Counted from the stretch's first letter, positions 46,531 through 57,842 are shown. The stretch: DNA of 64,000 bases from Pseudoxanthomonas composti (GCF_004122095.1 NZ_SAWZ01000005.1:248001-312000), one strand, 5' to 3'. Translations and numbers: made by a program. Notes: generated by a model from the letters alone, not told the origin.

Positions 46531-47419
46531 GCTGACTGAACGCCACGCTGCCCAGGATCAGCCCGCCGGCCAGCAGCATCGTCGGGGTGACCGGCTCGGC
46601 CAGGAACAGCCAGGCGAACAGGGCGCCGAACACCGGCACCAGATAGGTGACCGTGGAGGCCGAGGCCGGGCCGATGCGCTGGATCAGGCGGTAGTACAGC
46701 AGGAACGCCAACCCGGTGCAGAGCACGCCCAGCGCGCCGGCGCTGATCCAGGCCGCGGTGGGAACCGGTGTGGACGGCCAATGCGTGGCCGCCAGCGGCG
46801 CGAGCAACAGGGCCGCGGCGCTGAGCGTGGCGGCGGCCGAGGCCGCCGGCGGCAGGCCCTGCAGATGGCGCTTGACCAGGTTCACGCCGACGCCGTAGAG
46901 CAGCGAGGCACTGGCGCCGGCCACCACGGCCCAGCCGATATCCACGCCCGCAGCCTTGCCCGTGGCCAGCACCACGACGCCGGCAAAGCCCACCAGCAAG
47001 GCCAGCGCCTTGCGCCTGCCGATTTTCTCGCCGAAGAACAGGAAGGCGATCAAGGCGGTGAACAGTACGGTCATCGCATTGCAGATCGCGCCGACCGCCG
47101 CTGGCGAGCGCTGCGCGGCCCAGGCGAACAGCAGGAACGGCACGGCCGAGTTGATCGCGGCGATCAGCGCCAGCAGCGGCCAGCGACGCGCGGGAAACAG
47201 GGCGCACGCCTTCCACAGGAACGGCAGCAGGATCAGCGCGCCCAGCGCCAGGCGCACTTCCACCAGCGCCAGCGCTCCAAAGGGCTTGGCCGCGATGCGC
47301 ATGAACAGGAACGAGCTCCCCCAGATGGCGCCGAGCAAGGTCAAATCCAGCGGCGTGCGCCAGTCGCGGGCGGCCGGCAGGCAAGGCTCGGGCGTCAGAG
47401 TGCGGCTCATGTCGTTCAT
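46517..47419 (-). CDS. EamA/DMT-family transporter
   Basis: A 300-residue exporter-like protein with ten membrane helices in two EamA repeats (about 22-150 and 160-295); LLGAIWGSSFLFMRIAAKPFG opens the first and GAICNAMTVLFTALIAFLFFGEK ends it (key FFGEK), with LAEPVTPTMLLAGGLILGS closing the second. Substrates of such proteins are usually amino acids or metabolites; none is indicated. GGAG lies 7 bases before the ATG at 47419. It diverges from a LysR regulator across 198 bases, the classical sign that the regulator controls it. Confidence 0.88.
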   Translation of the reverse strand: MNDMSRTLTPEPCLPAARDWRTPLDLTLLGAIWGSSFLFMRIAAKPFGALALVEVRLALGALILLPFLWKACALFPARRWPLLALIAAINSAVPFLLFAWAAQRSPAAVGAICNAMTVLFTALIAFLFFGEKIGRRKALALLVGFAGVVVLATGKAAGVDIGWAVVAGASASLLYGVGVNLVKRHLQGLPPAASAAATLSAAALLLAPLAATHWPSTPVPTAAWISAGALGVLCTGLAFLLYYRLIQRIGPASASTVTYLVPVFGALFAWLFLAEPVTPTMLLAGGLILGSVAFSQRARS

Positions 47420-47586
47420 CGGAAAGCTCCATCCGCACCGGGGCGCGGGCTGACCTGCGTGGGGAAAGGCCGACAGCGTTGCGCATCGGCCTGCGCTTGG
47501 CTGGCCGCATCCGGACACGACATCGGGGACCTGCAGCTTGTCGCGGCCCGCGCCTGCCCACAAGCGCGTAGTATCCATCCAAGCCA

Positions 47587-47599
47587 CAAATCTCATTTG
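47587..47599. promoter_or_regulatory. Inverted repeat before the LysR regulator gene
   Basis: CAAAT-CTC-ATTTG lies 19 bases before the regulator ATG, in an AT-rich island of the LysR/EamA divergent gap. LysR proteins commonly bind partial palindromes there and repress themselves; assignment as the operator is inference. Confidence 0.3.
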
Positions 47600-47617
47600 G
47601 GCCTCAAGGATCCGGCC

Positions 47618-48583
47618 ATGCATCTGCGCCCCACCCTGCTGCCCGCGCTCGGCGTGTTCGCCGCCGCCGCCCGCCACCAGAATTTCGCCCACGCCGCCGA
47701 GGAACTGCACCTGACCGCGAGTGCGGTCAGCCACCACGTGCGCAAGCTTGAGGGCCTTCTGGGCGCCTCGCTGTTCCAGCGCCACGCGCGCGGCGTCACC
47801 CTCACGCCCGAGGGCCGGCAACTGGCCGACGCGGCGACCACCGCGCTGGCCGACATCGACGCGGTGGCCAGTGCGCTCAAGCCGGCGCAAGGCACCAATC
47901 TGCTGCGTGTCTCGACGCTGCACTCGCTCGCCTATTGCTGGCTGCTGCCGCGCCTGCCGAGGTTCTGCGCCAGGCACCCGCACGTGCGCCTGGACTTCGA
48001 TTCCAGCCCGGCCCTGGCCCGCTTCGACGAGAACGGACCGGACCTGGCGATCCGCCACGGCGCCGGCAACTGGCCGGGTTTGACCGCGCACCACCTGATG
48101 GACGATGCCCTGTTCCCGGTGGCCTCCCCGGCCCTGGCCGGCGTGGAGCGGATCACCCGCGCGCAGGACATCACCAAGCTGCCGCTGATCGCCGACCTGG
48201 CCCTGCAAGGCTGGCGCGACTGGTTCCGCGAGGCCGGCGTGCGCGTGCCGCAGCTGCCTGCGATGCACACCTTCAGCGACAGCACCGACGTGATGCGCGC
48301 AGCGGTGTATGGGCTGGGCGCGGCGCTGGCGCGCAAGCACATCGCCATGCCATACCTGCAGCGCTACGAGCTGGTGCAGCTGCCGGGCCCGGCGATCAAG
48401 GCGCGCTTTGCCTACTACGCCGTGCATGCCTCGCACCGCACCCCCAGCCCCGCCGCCCGCGCCTTCATTCAGTGGCTCAAGGACGAAGCCCAGGACGAGC
48501 GCACGCCGATGCCGGCGGTACCCGACTCATTGCTGGGCCGCGGCCCGGTGCTGCCCGCGAGCGGTGGCAAGCGCTCGCGCTGA
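47618..48583 (+). CDS. LysR-family transcriptional regulator (GcvA-like)
   Basis: A 321-residue LysR regulator. The N-terminal helix-turn-helix covers about residues 8-66 (FAAAARHQNFAHAAEELHLT, ASAVSHHVRKLEGLLGASLF, then GVTLTPEGRQLADAA). The effector domain (about 90-295) resembles GcvA-type proteins, with LDFDSSPALARFDENGPDLAIRHG near 122-145. A Lys/Arg tail ends the protein. It diverges from an EamA transporter gene, its likely target. The ATG at 47618 gives the usual family length; the frame upstream is antisense to the transporter. The effector is unknown. Confidence 0.9.
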   Translation: MHLRPTLLPALGVFAAAARHQNFAHAAEELHLTASAVSHHVRKLEGLLGASLFQRHARGVTLTPEGRQLADAATTALADIDAVASALKPAQGTNLLRVSTLHSLAYCWLLPRLPRFCARHPHVRLDFDSSPALARFDENGPDLAIRHGAGNWPGLTAHHLMDDALFPVASPALAGVERITRAQDITKLPLIADLALQGWRDWFREAGVRVPQLPAMHTFSDSTDVMRAAVYGLGAALARKHIAMPYLQRYELVQLPGPAIKARFAYYAVHASHRTPSPAARAFIQWLKDEAQDERTPMPAVPDSLLGRGPVLPASGGKRSR

Positions 48584-48604
48584 TGCGCGCGATGGCCTCA
48601 GCGC

Positions 48605-48952
48605 TTAAAAACTGGCGCCGTCGACGCTCTGGACTTTCAGCGCCGACAGTTCAAGCGCGGGAATGCAGCGCACGTTGATCGCCGCGGTCGCTTGTCCGTC
48701 GGGGCCCACGCCCTCGCTGTAGGGCGCGATGCCGCAGCTGGCGCAAAAGTGATGCTGCAGCGCGTGTCTGTTGAAGGTGTAGGTGGACACGTCCGCCTCG
48801 GCGCTGGTGAGGGTGAAGGCAGCGCGCGGGGCGAACCACAGCAGGCCGCCGCGTCGACGACACATCGAGCAGTTGCAGTCGTAGACCTCGTCGATGTCGC
48901 CTTCGACCTGGAAGGCGATCCTTCCGCAGTGGCAGCTTCCCGAGTGCAGCAT
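48605..48952 (-). CDS. GFA family (CENP-V/GFA domain) protein
   Basis: A 115-residue zinc protein of the GFA family, first described for glutathione-dependent formaldehyde activation, though that activity is disputed. The zinc ligands are visible: CHCG at 8-11, CNCSMCRRRG at about 27-36 and HFCASCGIAPYSEG at about 68-81. The protein is compact with no other domain. It converges with the LysR gene (stops 22 bases apart) and diverges from the DUF885 lipoprotein gene. No formaldehyde pathway gene is adjacent. Confidence 0.88.
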   Translation of the reverse strand: MLHSGSCHCGRIAFQVEGDIDEVYDCNCSMCRRRGGLLWFAPRAAFTLTSAEADVSTYTFNRHALQHHFCASCGIAPYSEGVGPDGQATAAINVRCIPALELSALKVQSVDGASF

Positions 48953-49067
48953 GGCCGTTCCTTCCTCCCAGACTGGCGCCCAGGATAAGCCAATGACAGG
49001 TGCGTTCGGGGGACCCCTGGCCTATGCTGCCGCGCTTCCGTGCCCGTGCACTTCCAAGGACCCTGGC

Positions 49068-50879
49068 ATGCGCCATTGCCTGCTCGCCCTCGCCCTGATC
49101 TCCAGCCTTGCCGCCTGCCAGCAGGCCCAGGGCCCGGCTCCCGATGCTTCATCCAGCCAGACCGGCAAGGCGCAGGCCGCAGGCCAGGCCGACCTCAAGT
49201 TCGCCGAGCTCTCCGGGCGCGCGCTGCAGGGCTGGATGCAGCTCTCGCCGGTCAACGCCACCCAGATCGGCGAGCACAAGTACGACAATCGGATCGACGA
49301 TCTCTCGCAGGCCGGCCGCGACAAGTCCCTGAAGTTCGCCAAGGACATGCTGGCCGAGTTGGACACGCTGCAGGTCGATGCGCTTTCGCGACAGAACCAG
49401 GTGGACGCGGCGATCCTGCGCAACCAGCTGCAGTACGAGGTCTGGCAGAGCCAAACCCAGCAGTCCTGGGCCTGGGATCCGCAGGTCTACAGCGGGCTGG
49501 CCGGCGGTGCGCTGTACGGCGTGATGGCGCGCGAGTTCGCCCCGCTGCCGCAGCGCCTGCAGTCGGCCATTGCGCGCATGGAGAAGGTGCCGGCGCTGCT
49601 GGCGCAGGCCCGCGAGAACCTGGACCCGGCACGCGTGCCGCGCATCCACGCCGAAACGGTGGCCAAGCAGAACAAGGGCGTGCTGAGCATCGTCGAGGGC
49701 ATGATCGCCCCGCATGCCAAGGAACTGTCCGAGGCCGACCAGGCGCGCCTGGCCAAGGCGACGGCGGGCCTGAAACAGGCGGTCGAAGCGCACCAGGCCT
49801 GGCTGGAAAACACCCTGATCCCGAATGCCAAGGGCGATTTCCGCATCGGCGCGCAGGCCTACGACGCCAAGCTGAAGTTCGCGCTGGCGTCCTCGCTGTC
49901 GCGCCAGGACATCCGCCAGCGCGCCGAAGCTGAAATGCAGCGCGTGCGCGAAGAGATGTACGGCATCGCGCGCACGGTGCTGAAGGACAAGCCGGGCGCG
50001 CCGGCCCTGCCGGAGGCGCCCAGCGACGCGCAGCGGCAGGCCGGGATCGAAGCGGCGCTGGAACTGGCCTACGCCGACAAGCCCGCGCGCGATGCCGTGG
50101 TCCAGGCGGCCGAGGCGGCGCTGGCCGAGTCCACCGCGTTCGTGCGCGAGAAGGACCTGGTCACCCTGCCCGATTCGCAGGTGAAGATCATCCTGATGCC
50201 GGAGTTCCAGCGCGGCGTGGCCGTGGCCTACTGCGACTCGCCCGGCCCGCTGGACAAGCAGCTGGACACCTTCTACGCGGTTTCGCCGATCCCGGAGGAC
50301 TGGAACGACAAGCAGGTGGACTCGTTCCTGCGCGAATACAACAACCGCATGATCAAGCTGCTGTCGATCCACGAGGGCACGCCGGGCCACTACCTGGAAG
50401 GCTGGCACTCGGCCAAGTTCCCCTCCACGCTGCGCGCGGTGCTGCGCTCTGGCATGTTCGCCGAGGGCTGGGCGGTGTACACCGAGCACATGATGAGCGA
50501 GCAGGGCTTCCAGGCGCAGGACCCGCTGTACCGGCTGGTGCAGCTGAAGTTCTACCTGCGCACCATCGCCAATGCACTGCTGGACCAGGGCGTGCACGTG
50601 GATCACTGGAGCAAGGAGCAGGCCATGCAGCTGATGGTGCACGACGCCTTCCAGCAGACCAGCGAGGCCGAGGGCAAGTGGATCCGGGTGCAGCTCACCA
50701 GTGCGCAGCTGCCGACCTACTTCGTCGGCGTGCAGGAGCACTTCGATACGCGCAAGGCCGTGCAGGCCAAGCTGGGCAAGGCCTTCGACCTGAAGGCCTA
50801 CCACGACCAGCTGTTGTCCTACGGCGCGCCGCCGGTGCGCTTTGCGCGGGAGCTGATGCTGGACCAGCCGATCCAGTGA
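49068..50879 (+). CDS. DUF885 family lipoprotein (putative metallopeptidase)
   Basis: A 603-residue protein with a lipoprotein signal (MRHCLLALALISSLAACQQ, Cys17) and a DUF885 body, a family of presumed zinc peptidases. The metal motif HEGTPGH lies at about 435-441 (HExxxGH type), a downstream EGWAVYTEHMM at about 466-476 can supply the third ligand, and AYCDSPGPLDKQLDTFYAVSP near 386-406 is family-typical. AAGGA lies about 8 bases before the ATG at 49068. It should sit on the periplasmic face of a membrane. Natural substrates are unknown. It is a single-gene unit between the GFA gene and a convergent EAL gene. Confidence 0.86.
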   Translation: MRHCLLALALISSLAACQQAQGPAPDASSSQTGKAQAAGQADLKFAELSGRALQGWMQLSPVNATQIGEHKYDNRIDDLSQAGRDKSLKFAKDMLAELDTLQVDALSRQNQVDAAILRNQLQYEVWQSQTQQSWAWDPQVYSGLAGGALYGVMAREFAPLPQRLQSAIARMEKVPALLAQARENLDPARVPRIHAETVAKQNKGVLSIVEGMIAPHAKELSEADQARLAKATAGLKQAVEAHQAWLENTLIPNAKGDFRIGAQAYDAKLKFALASSLSRQDIRQRAEAEMQRVREEMYGIARTVLKDKPGAPALPEAPSDAQRQAGIEAALELAYADKPARDAVVQAAEAALAESTAFVREKDLVTLPDSQVKIILMPEFQRGVAVAYCDSPGPLDKQLDTFYAVSPIPEDWNDKQVDSFLREYNNRMIKLLSIHEGTPGHYLEGWHSAKFPSTLRAVLRSGMFAEGWAVYTEHMMSEQGFQAQDPLYRLVQLKFYLRTIANALLDQGVHVDHWSKEQAMQLMVHDAFQQTSEAEGKWIRVQLTSAQLPTYFVGVQEHFDTRKAVQAKLGKAFDLKAYHDQLLSYGAPPVRFARELMLDQPIQ

Positions 50880-50901
50880 CTGCGTGGCGATGCGCGGGCG
50901 C

Positions 50902-52122
50902 TTACTCGCCCGCGTAGCGCTCCAGCGCCTCGGCGGCCGGTGCCGGTCGCCCGGGGTAGTAGCCCTGGCCGCAGTCGCAGCCGAGCTCGCCCAGGCGCGT
51001 CCACACCGCCGAGTTCTCGATACCCTCGGCCACCACATGCAGTTCCAGGCGATGGGCCATGTCCACCATGGAAGCCACCAGGAGCTCGTTGCGGCCCTCG
51101 TTGCCGAACATGTCGCGCACGAAGCTCATGTCGATCTTGAGTTCGTCCACCGGGAAATCGCGCAGGTAGGCCAGCGAGGAGTAGCCCGACCCGAAGTCGT
51201 CGATCGCCACCTTCATGCCCAGGTCGTGCAGCTGCACCAGCTTGCGCATCAGCGCGACCGGATTGTCCACGAAGGCGGTCTCGGTGATCTCCAGCACCAC
51301 GCTGGAGGCGGCCACGCCCCACATGCGCAGGGCCGCTGCAACCTGCTCGGGGAAGGCGCTGGTCAGCGCGATCGGGGACAGGTTGATCGCGCACTTCAGC
51401 CCGGGATCGCGGCGCAGGTAGGGCGCGCACATGCGCAGGGTCGCATTGAGGTTCCAGCGCGTCAGCGCCTCGATCAGGCCGGTCTGCTCGGCCATGGCGA
51501 CGAACTGGTCGGGCCTGATCGCGCCCCAGCGCGGGTGATGCCAGCGCGAGAGCGCCTCGAACTTGCGCAGCTCGCCGGTGGCCAGCGCGAAGATGGGCTG
51601 CAGGTACAGCTCGAGCTGGTTGGCGGAGATGGCGTCGTGCAGATCGTCGTAAGTGAAGGTGCGCTGCGGCCGCTCCTGCGCCAGTGCATAGCGCTCGGGC
51701 GACCTGCGCGCCTGCTCGCAGGCCGCGTAGGCGGCCAGGCACAGGTCGCCGACATCGCAACCGGCCTCCCCGATGGAGGCACCCACGGCCACGAACACCC
51801 GCGCCGGGCGCCCGGCCACGGTGAGCGGCTCGGCGAAGGCGCGGCTGATCTTGGCTGCGGCCAGTTCCACGTGCCCGGGTTCGGCCAGCCCGGGCAGTAC
51901 CGCGATCACATCGCCCTCGCCGACGGCGATCACCACGTCCTGGTTTCGGAGGCAGACGCGCAACACCCGCTGGAAGGCGTCAACCAGCGCCTCGGCCGCC
52001 AGGTAGCCGAACATCACCTGGTATTCGCGCAGGCGCGCCACGCGCACGCGCAGCACCGCGGCCATGCCGGCCTCGGACAGTGCGCGCGACACCTCGGCGA
52101 ACACGGCCGGACGATTCAGCAT
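50902..52122 (-). CDS. EAL-domain c-di-GMP phosphodiesterase with degenerate GGDEF
   Basis: A protein of about 406 residues. The N-terminal half (about 5-145) is a GGDEF domain whose signature is replaced by VGEGDVIAVL, so it should not synthesise c-di-GMP. The EAL domain (about 155-400) looks catalytic: FEALSRWHHPRWGAI, the Asn of CAINLSP, EITET, the AIDDFGSGYSSLAYL pair of Asp, ELKID and VAEGIEN are all present. No membrane segment or sensor domain is seen. The start is uncertain: ATG at 52122 (MLNRPAVF) is used, with in-frame ATGs at 52137 and 52185 possible. An HD-GYP gene lies 205 bases upstream on the same strand. Confidence 0.85.
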   Translation of the reverse strand: MLNRPAVFAEVSRALSEAGMAAVLRVRVARLREYQVMFGYLAAEALVDAFQRVLRVCLRNQDVVIAVGEGDVIAVLPGLAEPGHVELAAAKISRAFAEPLTVAGRPARVFVAVGASIGEAGCDVGDLCLAAYAACEQARRSPERYALAQERPQRTFTYDDLHDAISANQLELYLQPIFALATGELRKFEALSRWHHPRWGAIRPDQFVAMAEQTGLIEALTRWNLNATLRMCAPYLRRDPGLKCAINLSPIALTSAFPEQVAAALRMWGVAASSVVLEITETAFVDNPVALMRKLVQLHDLGMKVAIDDFGSGYSSLAYLRDFPVDELKIDMSFVRDMFGNEGRNELLVASMVDMAHRLELHVVAEGIENSAVWTRLGELGCDCGQGYYPGRPAPAAEALERYAGE

Positions 52123-52327
52123 GCCGTGACCCCGCATTCCTTTCCGCCGGGCATGCCGGCCTGGCCCAGCGCCAGTAACGAACATCCGATGGCGTGGTCG
52201 GTCAGCTCAGGCCTGCGCGCTCCTGGCGAGCAGGTCGCAACGCCCTTGCCGGCCCGTCCGCCGGCGGCTCCCCGCAGACCCCGCACGCCCGGCAGCCGGC
52301 ACGGGCCATCGGGCGCTGCGCGAACGC

Positions 52328-53557
52328 TCACAGATACAGCTCTTTGGGATCCAGGCCGTAGCTGCCGGGCGTGACACCCTTGCGGATGCTGATGCGGGCC
52401 GGGTCCGGCCCGGCCCAGGTGTCGCGCAGGTCCAGCGACCTGAATTCCTTCAACAGCTGCTTGTCCGCATCGGTCAGCAGCATGACCCGCGGGAACAGCC
52501 GGCGGACCTGGTTCTGCGCCATCACCATGCCGATCTCGCCGGTGCTCAGTTCGACCAGGCTGCCGACGGGATAGGCGCCCAGGCATTGCACGAACTGTTC
52601 GAGCAGGTCGGCCTGGTAGAGCTCGCCGCGTGCCCGGTACATGACCTGCAGCGCCTCATAGCGCGAAACCGGCGCCTGGAAGGGCCGCTTGCTGGTCATC
52701 GCATCGTAGCTGTCGACGATGCCGGCCAGGCGGCCGAACAAGGGAATGGCGTCCCCGGCCTGCCCGTGCGGGTAACCCGAGCCGTTCTCGCGCTCATGGT
52801 GGGACTGCAGGATCTGCCGCACGATCGGGCTTGCGCCCTCCATCTGGTCGTACAGCGCGACGCTGTAGGCGACATGGCGGCGCATTTCCTGGGCCTCCTC
52901 GGCCGACAGCGGCCCCTCACGGCCCAGCAGCGCCGGGGCGACCTGGGTCTTGCCGATATCCATCAGCAGGCCGCCGGTGGCCAGATCGGACAGCGCCTCG
53001 TCCGGAAAGCCCAGGTGCCGGCCGAAGGCGGCCATCAGCGCGCAGCAGCCCATGGCATGGGTGTAGGCATAGCCGTCGCGGCCGCGCAGCGCCTCCAGCC
53101 AGAAGTAGGCGTCCGGGTTGCGCAGGATGGTCCCCATCACCGGCTGCACCGCCGCCTCGATCTGGGCGTTGTCCAGCCGATCGCCGGCGCGCAGCGAATC
53201 CAGGATGTCGCGGGTCAGGCTGTAGGCCGCGTCGGTGGCCGCCTGCGCGCGCGGGAGTTCCTCCTCCAGGGAGACCACCACCGGGCGCGGCACGCCTTTC
53301 TTCGCCGCTTCCAGGTCCGGCATGACGTAGTCCTGGCGCGGCGGGCGCAGCAGCACCGGGCGGACGAAGCTCTCGCTCTTGTCCACGTCCACCGTCACCC
53401 GCATGCAGTACTGGCGCAGCGCCTGGAGATCCTCATCGCCCTGGATCATGAACCCCTGCAGCAGCCAGGGCGTGCCCACCCAGTCGCGGTCCAGCCGGGA
53501 CACGAACATCCCGGGCCGGAGCTCAGCCACTGTCATTTCACGTTCGGCGATCTGCAT
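52328..53557 (-). CDS. HD-GYP-related protein with DUF3391 and altered HD motif
   Basis: A 409-residue protein. The N-terminal DUF3391 region (about 1-125, with ELRPGMFVSRLDRDW) is followed by an HD-GYP domain (about 150-370). HHERENGSGYPHGQ keeps the GYP motif and VDSYDAMTSKRPF is intact, but the HD pair reads LLMDIGK, so the metal-binding His is Met. Canonical HD-GYP proteins degrade c-di-GMP to GMP; this substitution may lower activity or change metal use. The ATG at 53557 (MQIAEREM) is used although its ribosome site is poor; MTVAELRPG seven codons later is possible. The neighbouring EAL gene suggests linked c-di-GMP control. Confidence 0.82.
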   Translation of the reverse strand: MQIAEREMTVAELRPGMFVSRLDRDWVGTPWLLQGFMIQGDEDLQALRQYCMRVTVDVDKSESFVRPVLLRPPRQDYVMPDLEAAKKGVPRPVVVSLEEELPRAQAATDAAYSLTRDILDSLRAGDRLDNAQIEAAVQPVMGTILRNPDAYFWLEALRGRDGYAYTHAMGCCALMAAFGRHLGFPDEALSDLATGGLLMDIGKTQVAPALLGREGPLSAEEAQEMRRHVAYSVALYDQMEGASPIVRQILQSHHERENGSGYPHGQAGDAIPLFGRLAGIVDSYDAMTSKRPFQAPVSRYEALQVMYRARGELYQADLLEQFVQCLGAYPVGSLVELSTGEIGMVMAQNQVRRLFPRVMLLTDADKQLLKEFRSLDLRDTWAGPDPARISIRKGVTPGSYGLDPKELYL

Positions 53558-53614
53558 GGAGGCGTTATCGGCAGCTCGAGCGCCGCACTGAAGTTCCGAC
53601 CCACATGATGACAC

Positions 53615-55459
<1,845 letters not shown>

Positions 55460-55676
55460 CGGTCACCTCCAACGGGTGACCATGCTCTCATCAATCCTGC
55501 GCGCTGCAAGCAGGCGATGGCCTGCGTTGCGATGTCACGGCCCGGTGCGGCGCGTGGCGTGCGCCTGCAAGCGCCTTCCCGCAGAACCGCCCGGGAGTCA
55601 CCTCACGTCGCCGGCCGGGCAGCCGAACGCACCTGCTCATCCGCGGCACGCTCGCACTGTCCGGAGGTCCCGCGCC

Positions 55677-56714
55677 TTACAGCGTGCGGCTGATGGTGAA
55701 GCTGCCGAACACCGGCGGCTCGCTCTGGGTGTCGAACTCGCGGGTGCTGTGGTAGCGGGCCAGCGCGAACTTCCACCGCCCCTTCATCAGCGCAAAGCCA
55801 TAGCCGACGTAGCCCACCACCGCGCGCTTGTCCACGCTGTGGCTGTCCTTCCAGGTGTTGCCGTCCAGGGTGATGTCGTGCAGCACCCAGCGCGCATCGC
55901 TGGTCAGGAACCCGTGGAAGCGCCACACGCCGCCGGCCTGCATCTGGCTGCGCGGGGCGGTGTTTTCGCCGGCCGGCCGCAGCGGGGTGCTGCCGAAGTC
56001 GTCCGGCAGATGGCGACCGAAGCGCAGCTCCACGCCGCCGTTGGCGAACGTCGCGTAGTTGCCCAGCGCACCACCGTAGTGGGTGATGGCGTCCCAGCCC
56101 CAGATGCCGCTGCTGTTGCCGCCGAAGCGGTGCATGCGCTCGTGCTGCAGCATCACCACCGGCTCGTCGCGCAACTGGTTGTCCCAGCCCTGGAAGGGCT
56201 CATCGTCCAGCGCCTTGTGCACCTCGTTCTGCACCTGCTCGCCCTTGGCCGAGGGGCCGACGATGCCGAGCCGCAGCTGGGTTGTCCGCAGGCTGTTGCC
56301 GTTGCGGGCGTTGTAGCCAAAGCTGAACAACAACGCGCCCACGTAGGGACGGTCGTCCTCGATCACGTCGCGGCGGGTGAAGTCCTTCGGCGTGTAGATC
56401 GCATGGTTGATGTTGAACACCATGTTCTGCTGCTCGAAGCCCTCCGGCTGGATGGCGCCCAGATAGCGGTTCATCCAGCGTGCCAGGCGCGGCAGGCAGG
56501 GGTCGTCGGTGTAATCCACCAGGTTGGGCGAGACGAAGCCCAGCTGCACGCCGTTGGTATAGCCCTGGTCCTGGCCGCCGAACAGATCGTTGTCGATACG
56601 GAAATTCACCGTCGGGGGTAGCTCGGTGCGGCGCTCGCATTGTTCGGCGCCTTCGGCGGCGTGCGCGCTGCCACACGCTGCGGCCGCAGCCAGCAGCCAT
56701 GCTGCTTTCTTCAT
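55677..56714 (-). CDS. LpxR-like lipid A deacylase (DUF2219)
   Basis: A 345-residue outer-membrane beta-barrel of the LpxR/DUF2219 family, whose characterised member removes the 3'-acyloxyacyl group from lipid A. Residues 1-19 are a signal peptide (MKKAAWLLAAAAACGSAHA). The active-site-bearing strand FRIDNDLFGGQDQGYTNGVQLGF (about 37-59; key Asn-Asp, Asp, Tyr-Thr-x-Gly) and DDRPYVGALLFSFGY near 118-132 match the family; the final residues ISRTL end in a hydrophobic barrel strand pattern. Expression may respond to the envelope; no operator is evident in the 141-bp divergent gap to the DUF72 gene. Whether it acts on lipid A here needs biochemical proof. Confidence 0.82.
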   Translation of the reverse strand: MKKAAWLLAAAAACGSAHAAEGAEQCERRTELPPTVNFRIDNDLFGGQDQGYTNGVQLGFVSPNLVDYTDDPCLPRLARWMNRYLGAIQPEGFEQQNMVFNINHAIYTPKDFTRRDVIEDDRPYVGALLFSFGYNARNGNSLRTTQLRLGIVGPSAKGEQVQNEVHKALDDEPFQGWDNQLRDEPVVMLQHERMHRFGGNSSGIWGWDAITHYGGALGNYATFANGGVELRFGRHLPDDFGSTPLRPAGENTAPRSQMQAGGVWRFHGFLTSDARWVLHDITLDGNTWKDSHSVDKRAVVGYVGYGFALMKGRWKFALARYHSTREFDTQSEPPVFGSFTISRTL

Positions 56715-56855
56715 GGGAAGTCCAGGGAGGTGAAGTGCGGGCAATCTTGAACGCACCAGTACTGAAATTCATGTGAAAGGTGGCGGGCGCTGCGAAACGG
56801 TGCATTGCATCGACACAGGTATGCTCGGGCCCGACTCCGCTGCCTAACCCCGCCC

Positions 56856-57713
56856 ATGGCCCGCGCCCCTTCCGCAGCTGCTGCTCCCGACCTGTTTGCC
56901 ACACCCGCCAAGCCCGACCGGACCTTCCACATCGGCATCGGCGGCTGGGTGTACGCGCCCTGGCGCGGCGGCAACTTCTATCCGGAGGGGCTGGTGCAGC
57001 GGCGCGAGCTGGAGTTCGCCAGCCGCCAGCTCACCGCCATCGAGATCAACGGCACCTACTACGGCGCGCAGAAGCCGGCCACCTATGCCAAGTGGCGCGA
57101 TGAAACGCCGCAGGGCTTCGTGTTCTCCGCCAAGGCGCCCAAGCGCATCACCCAGGCGCGGGCGCTGGACAAGGTGGGCGCGCAGGTGGAGGACTTCGTC
57201 GGTGGCATCGCCGAGTTGGGCGACCGGCTCGGCCCGCTGGTCTGGCAGTTCGATGCCGGCACCCGGCTGCAGCGCGCCCCGTTCGAGGCCTTCCTCGACC
57301 TGCTGCCCGCCCGCGCCGGTGGCCGGCGCCTGCGTCACGTGCTGGATGTGCGCGATGCGGACTTCTTCGATGCCCAGCTGCTGCACATGGTGCGCCAGCG
57401 CGGCATGGCCACGGTCTTCAGCGATTCAGACGAATACCCCAGCTTTGCCGACCTCAGCGGCGAGCTGGTCTATGCGCGCCTCATGCGAGCGCGCAGCGCG
57501 TTGCCCAACGGCTACACCGATGCCGATCTGGATCGCTGGGCCAAGCACGTACGGGCGTGGGCCGACGGACAGGACGTGCCCGCCCTGCCGCACCTGGAGG
57601 CGCCGCAGGCCAAGGCGGCCCCGCGCGAGGTGTTCCTGTTCTTCATCGCCGCGGACAAGGAACGCAATCCGGCTGCGGCCATGGCCCTGCTGCAGCGCCT
57701 GGGCCTGCGCTGA
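56856..57713 (+). CDS. DUF72 domain protein
   Basis: A 285-residue TIM-barrel-like protein of the widespread DUF72 (YecE) family, of unknown function. The signature N-terminal IGIGGWVYAPWRGGNFYPEG (about 28-47) is followed by LTAIEINGTYYGAQKPATY near 61-79, WRDETPQGFVFSAKAPKRIT near 82-101, PLVWQFDAGT near 131-140 and a C-terminal REVFLFFIAADKERNPAAAM (about 256-275). The ATG at 56856 (MARAPSAAAAP) lacks a strong ribosome site; the first 20 residues are Ala/Pro-rich. It diverges from the LpxR-like gene and is followed by an EamA gene 129 bases later on the same strand. Confidence 0.88.
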   Translation: MARAPSAAAAPDLFATPAKPDRTFHIGIGGWVYAPWRGGNFYPEGLVQRRELEFASRQLTAIEINGTYYGAQKPATYAKWRDETPQGFVFSAKAPKRITQARALDKVGAQVEDFVGGIAELGDRLGPLVWQFDAGTRLQRAPFEAFLDLLPARAGGRRLRHVLDVRDADFFDAQLLHMVRQRGMATVFSDSDEYPSFADLSGELVYARLMRARSALPNGYTDADLDRWAKHVRAWADGQDVPALPHLEAPQAKAAPREVFLFFIAADKERNPAAAMALLQRLGLR

Positions 57714-57842
57714 GGGCAAGCCCGCAGGCAACCAGAGGCCACCGCCGCTGCCGGCCCGGCGAGGATGCGGTCTCCAGGCACGCGTTGGACGCGATCGCGT
57801 CATTTGCCATCGACAGGCTCTGCGGCCCGGCGATAATGCGCC

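Noticed and set aside
50902-53557. New c-di-GMP operon or signalling island
   Set aside because: The EAL and HD-GYP genes are 205 bases apart with separate-looking leaders, and such pairs are common in this family.
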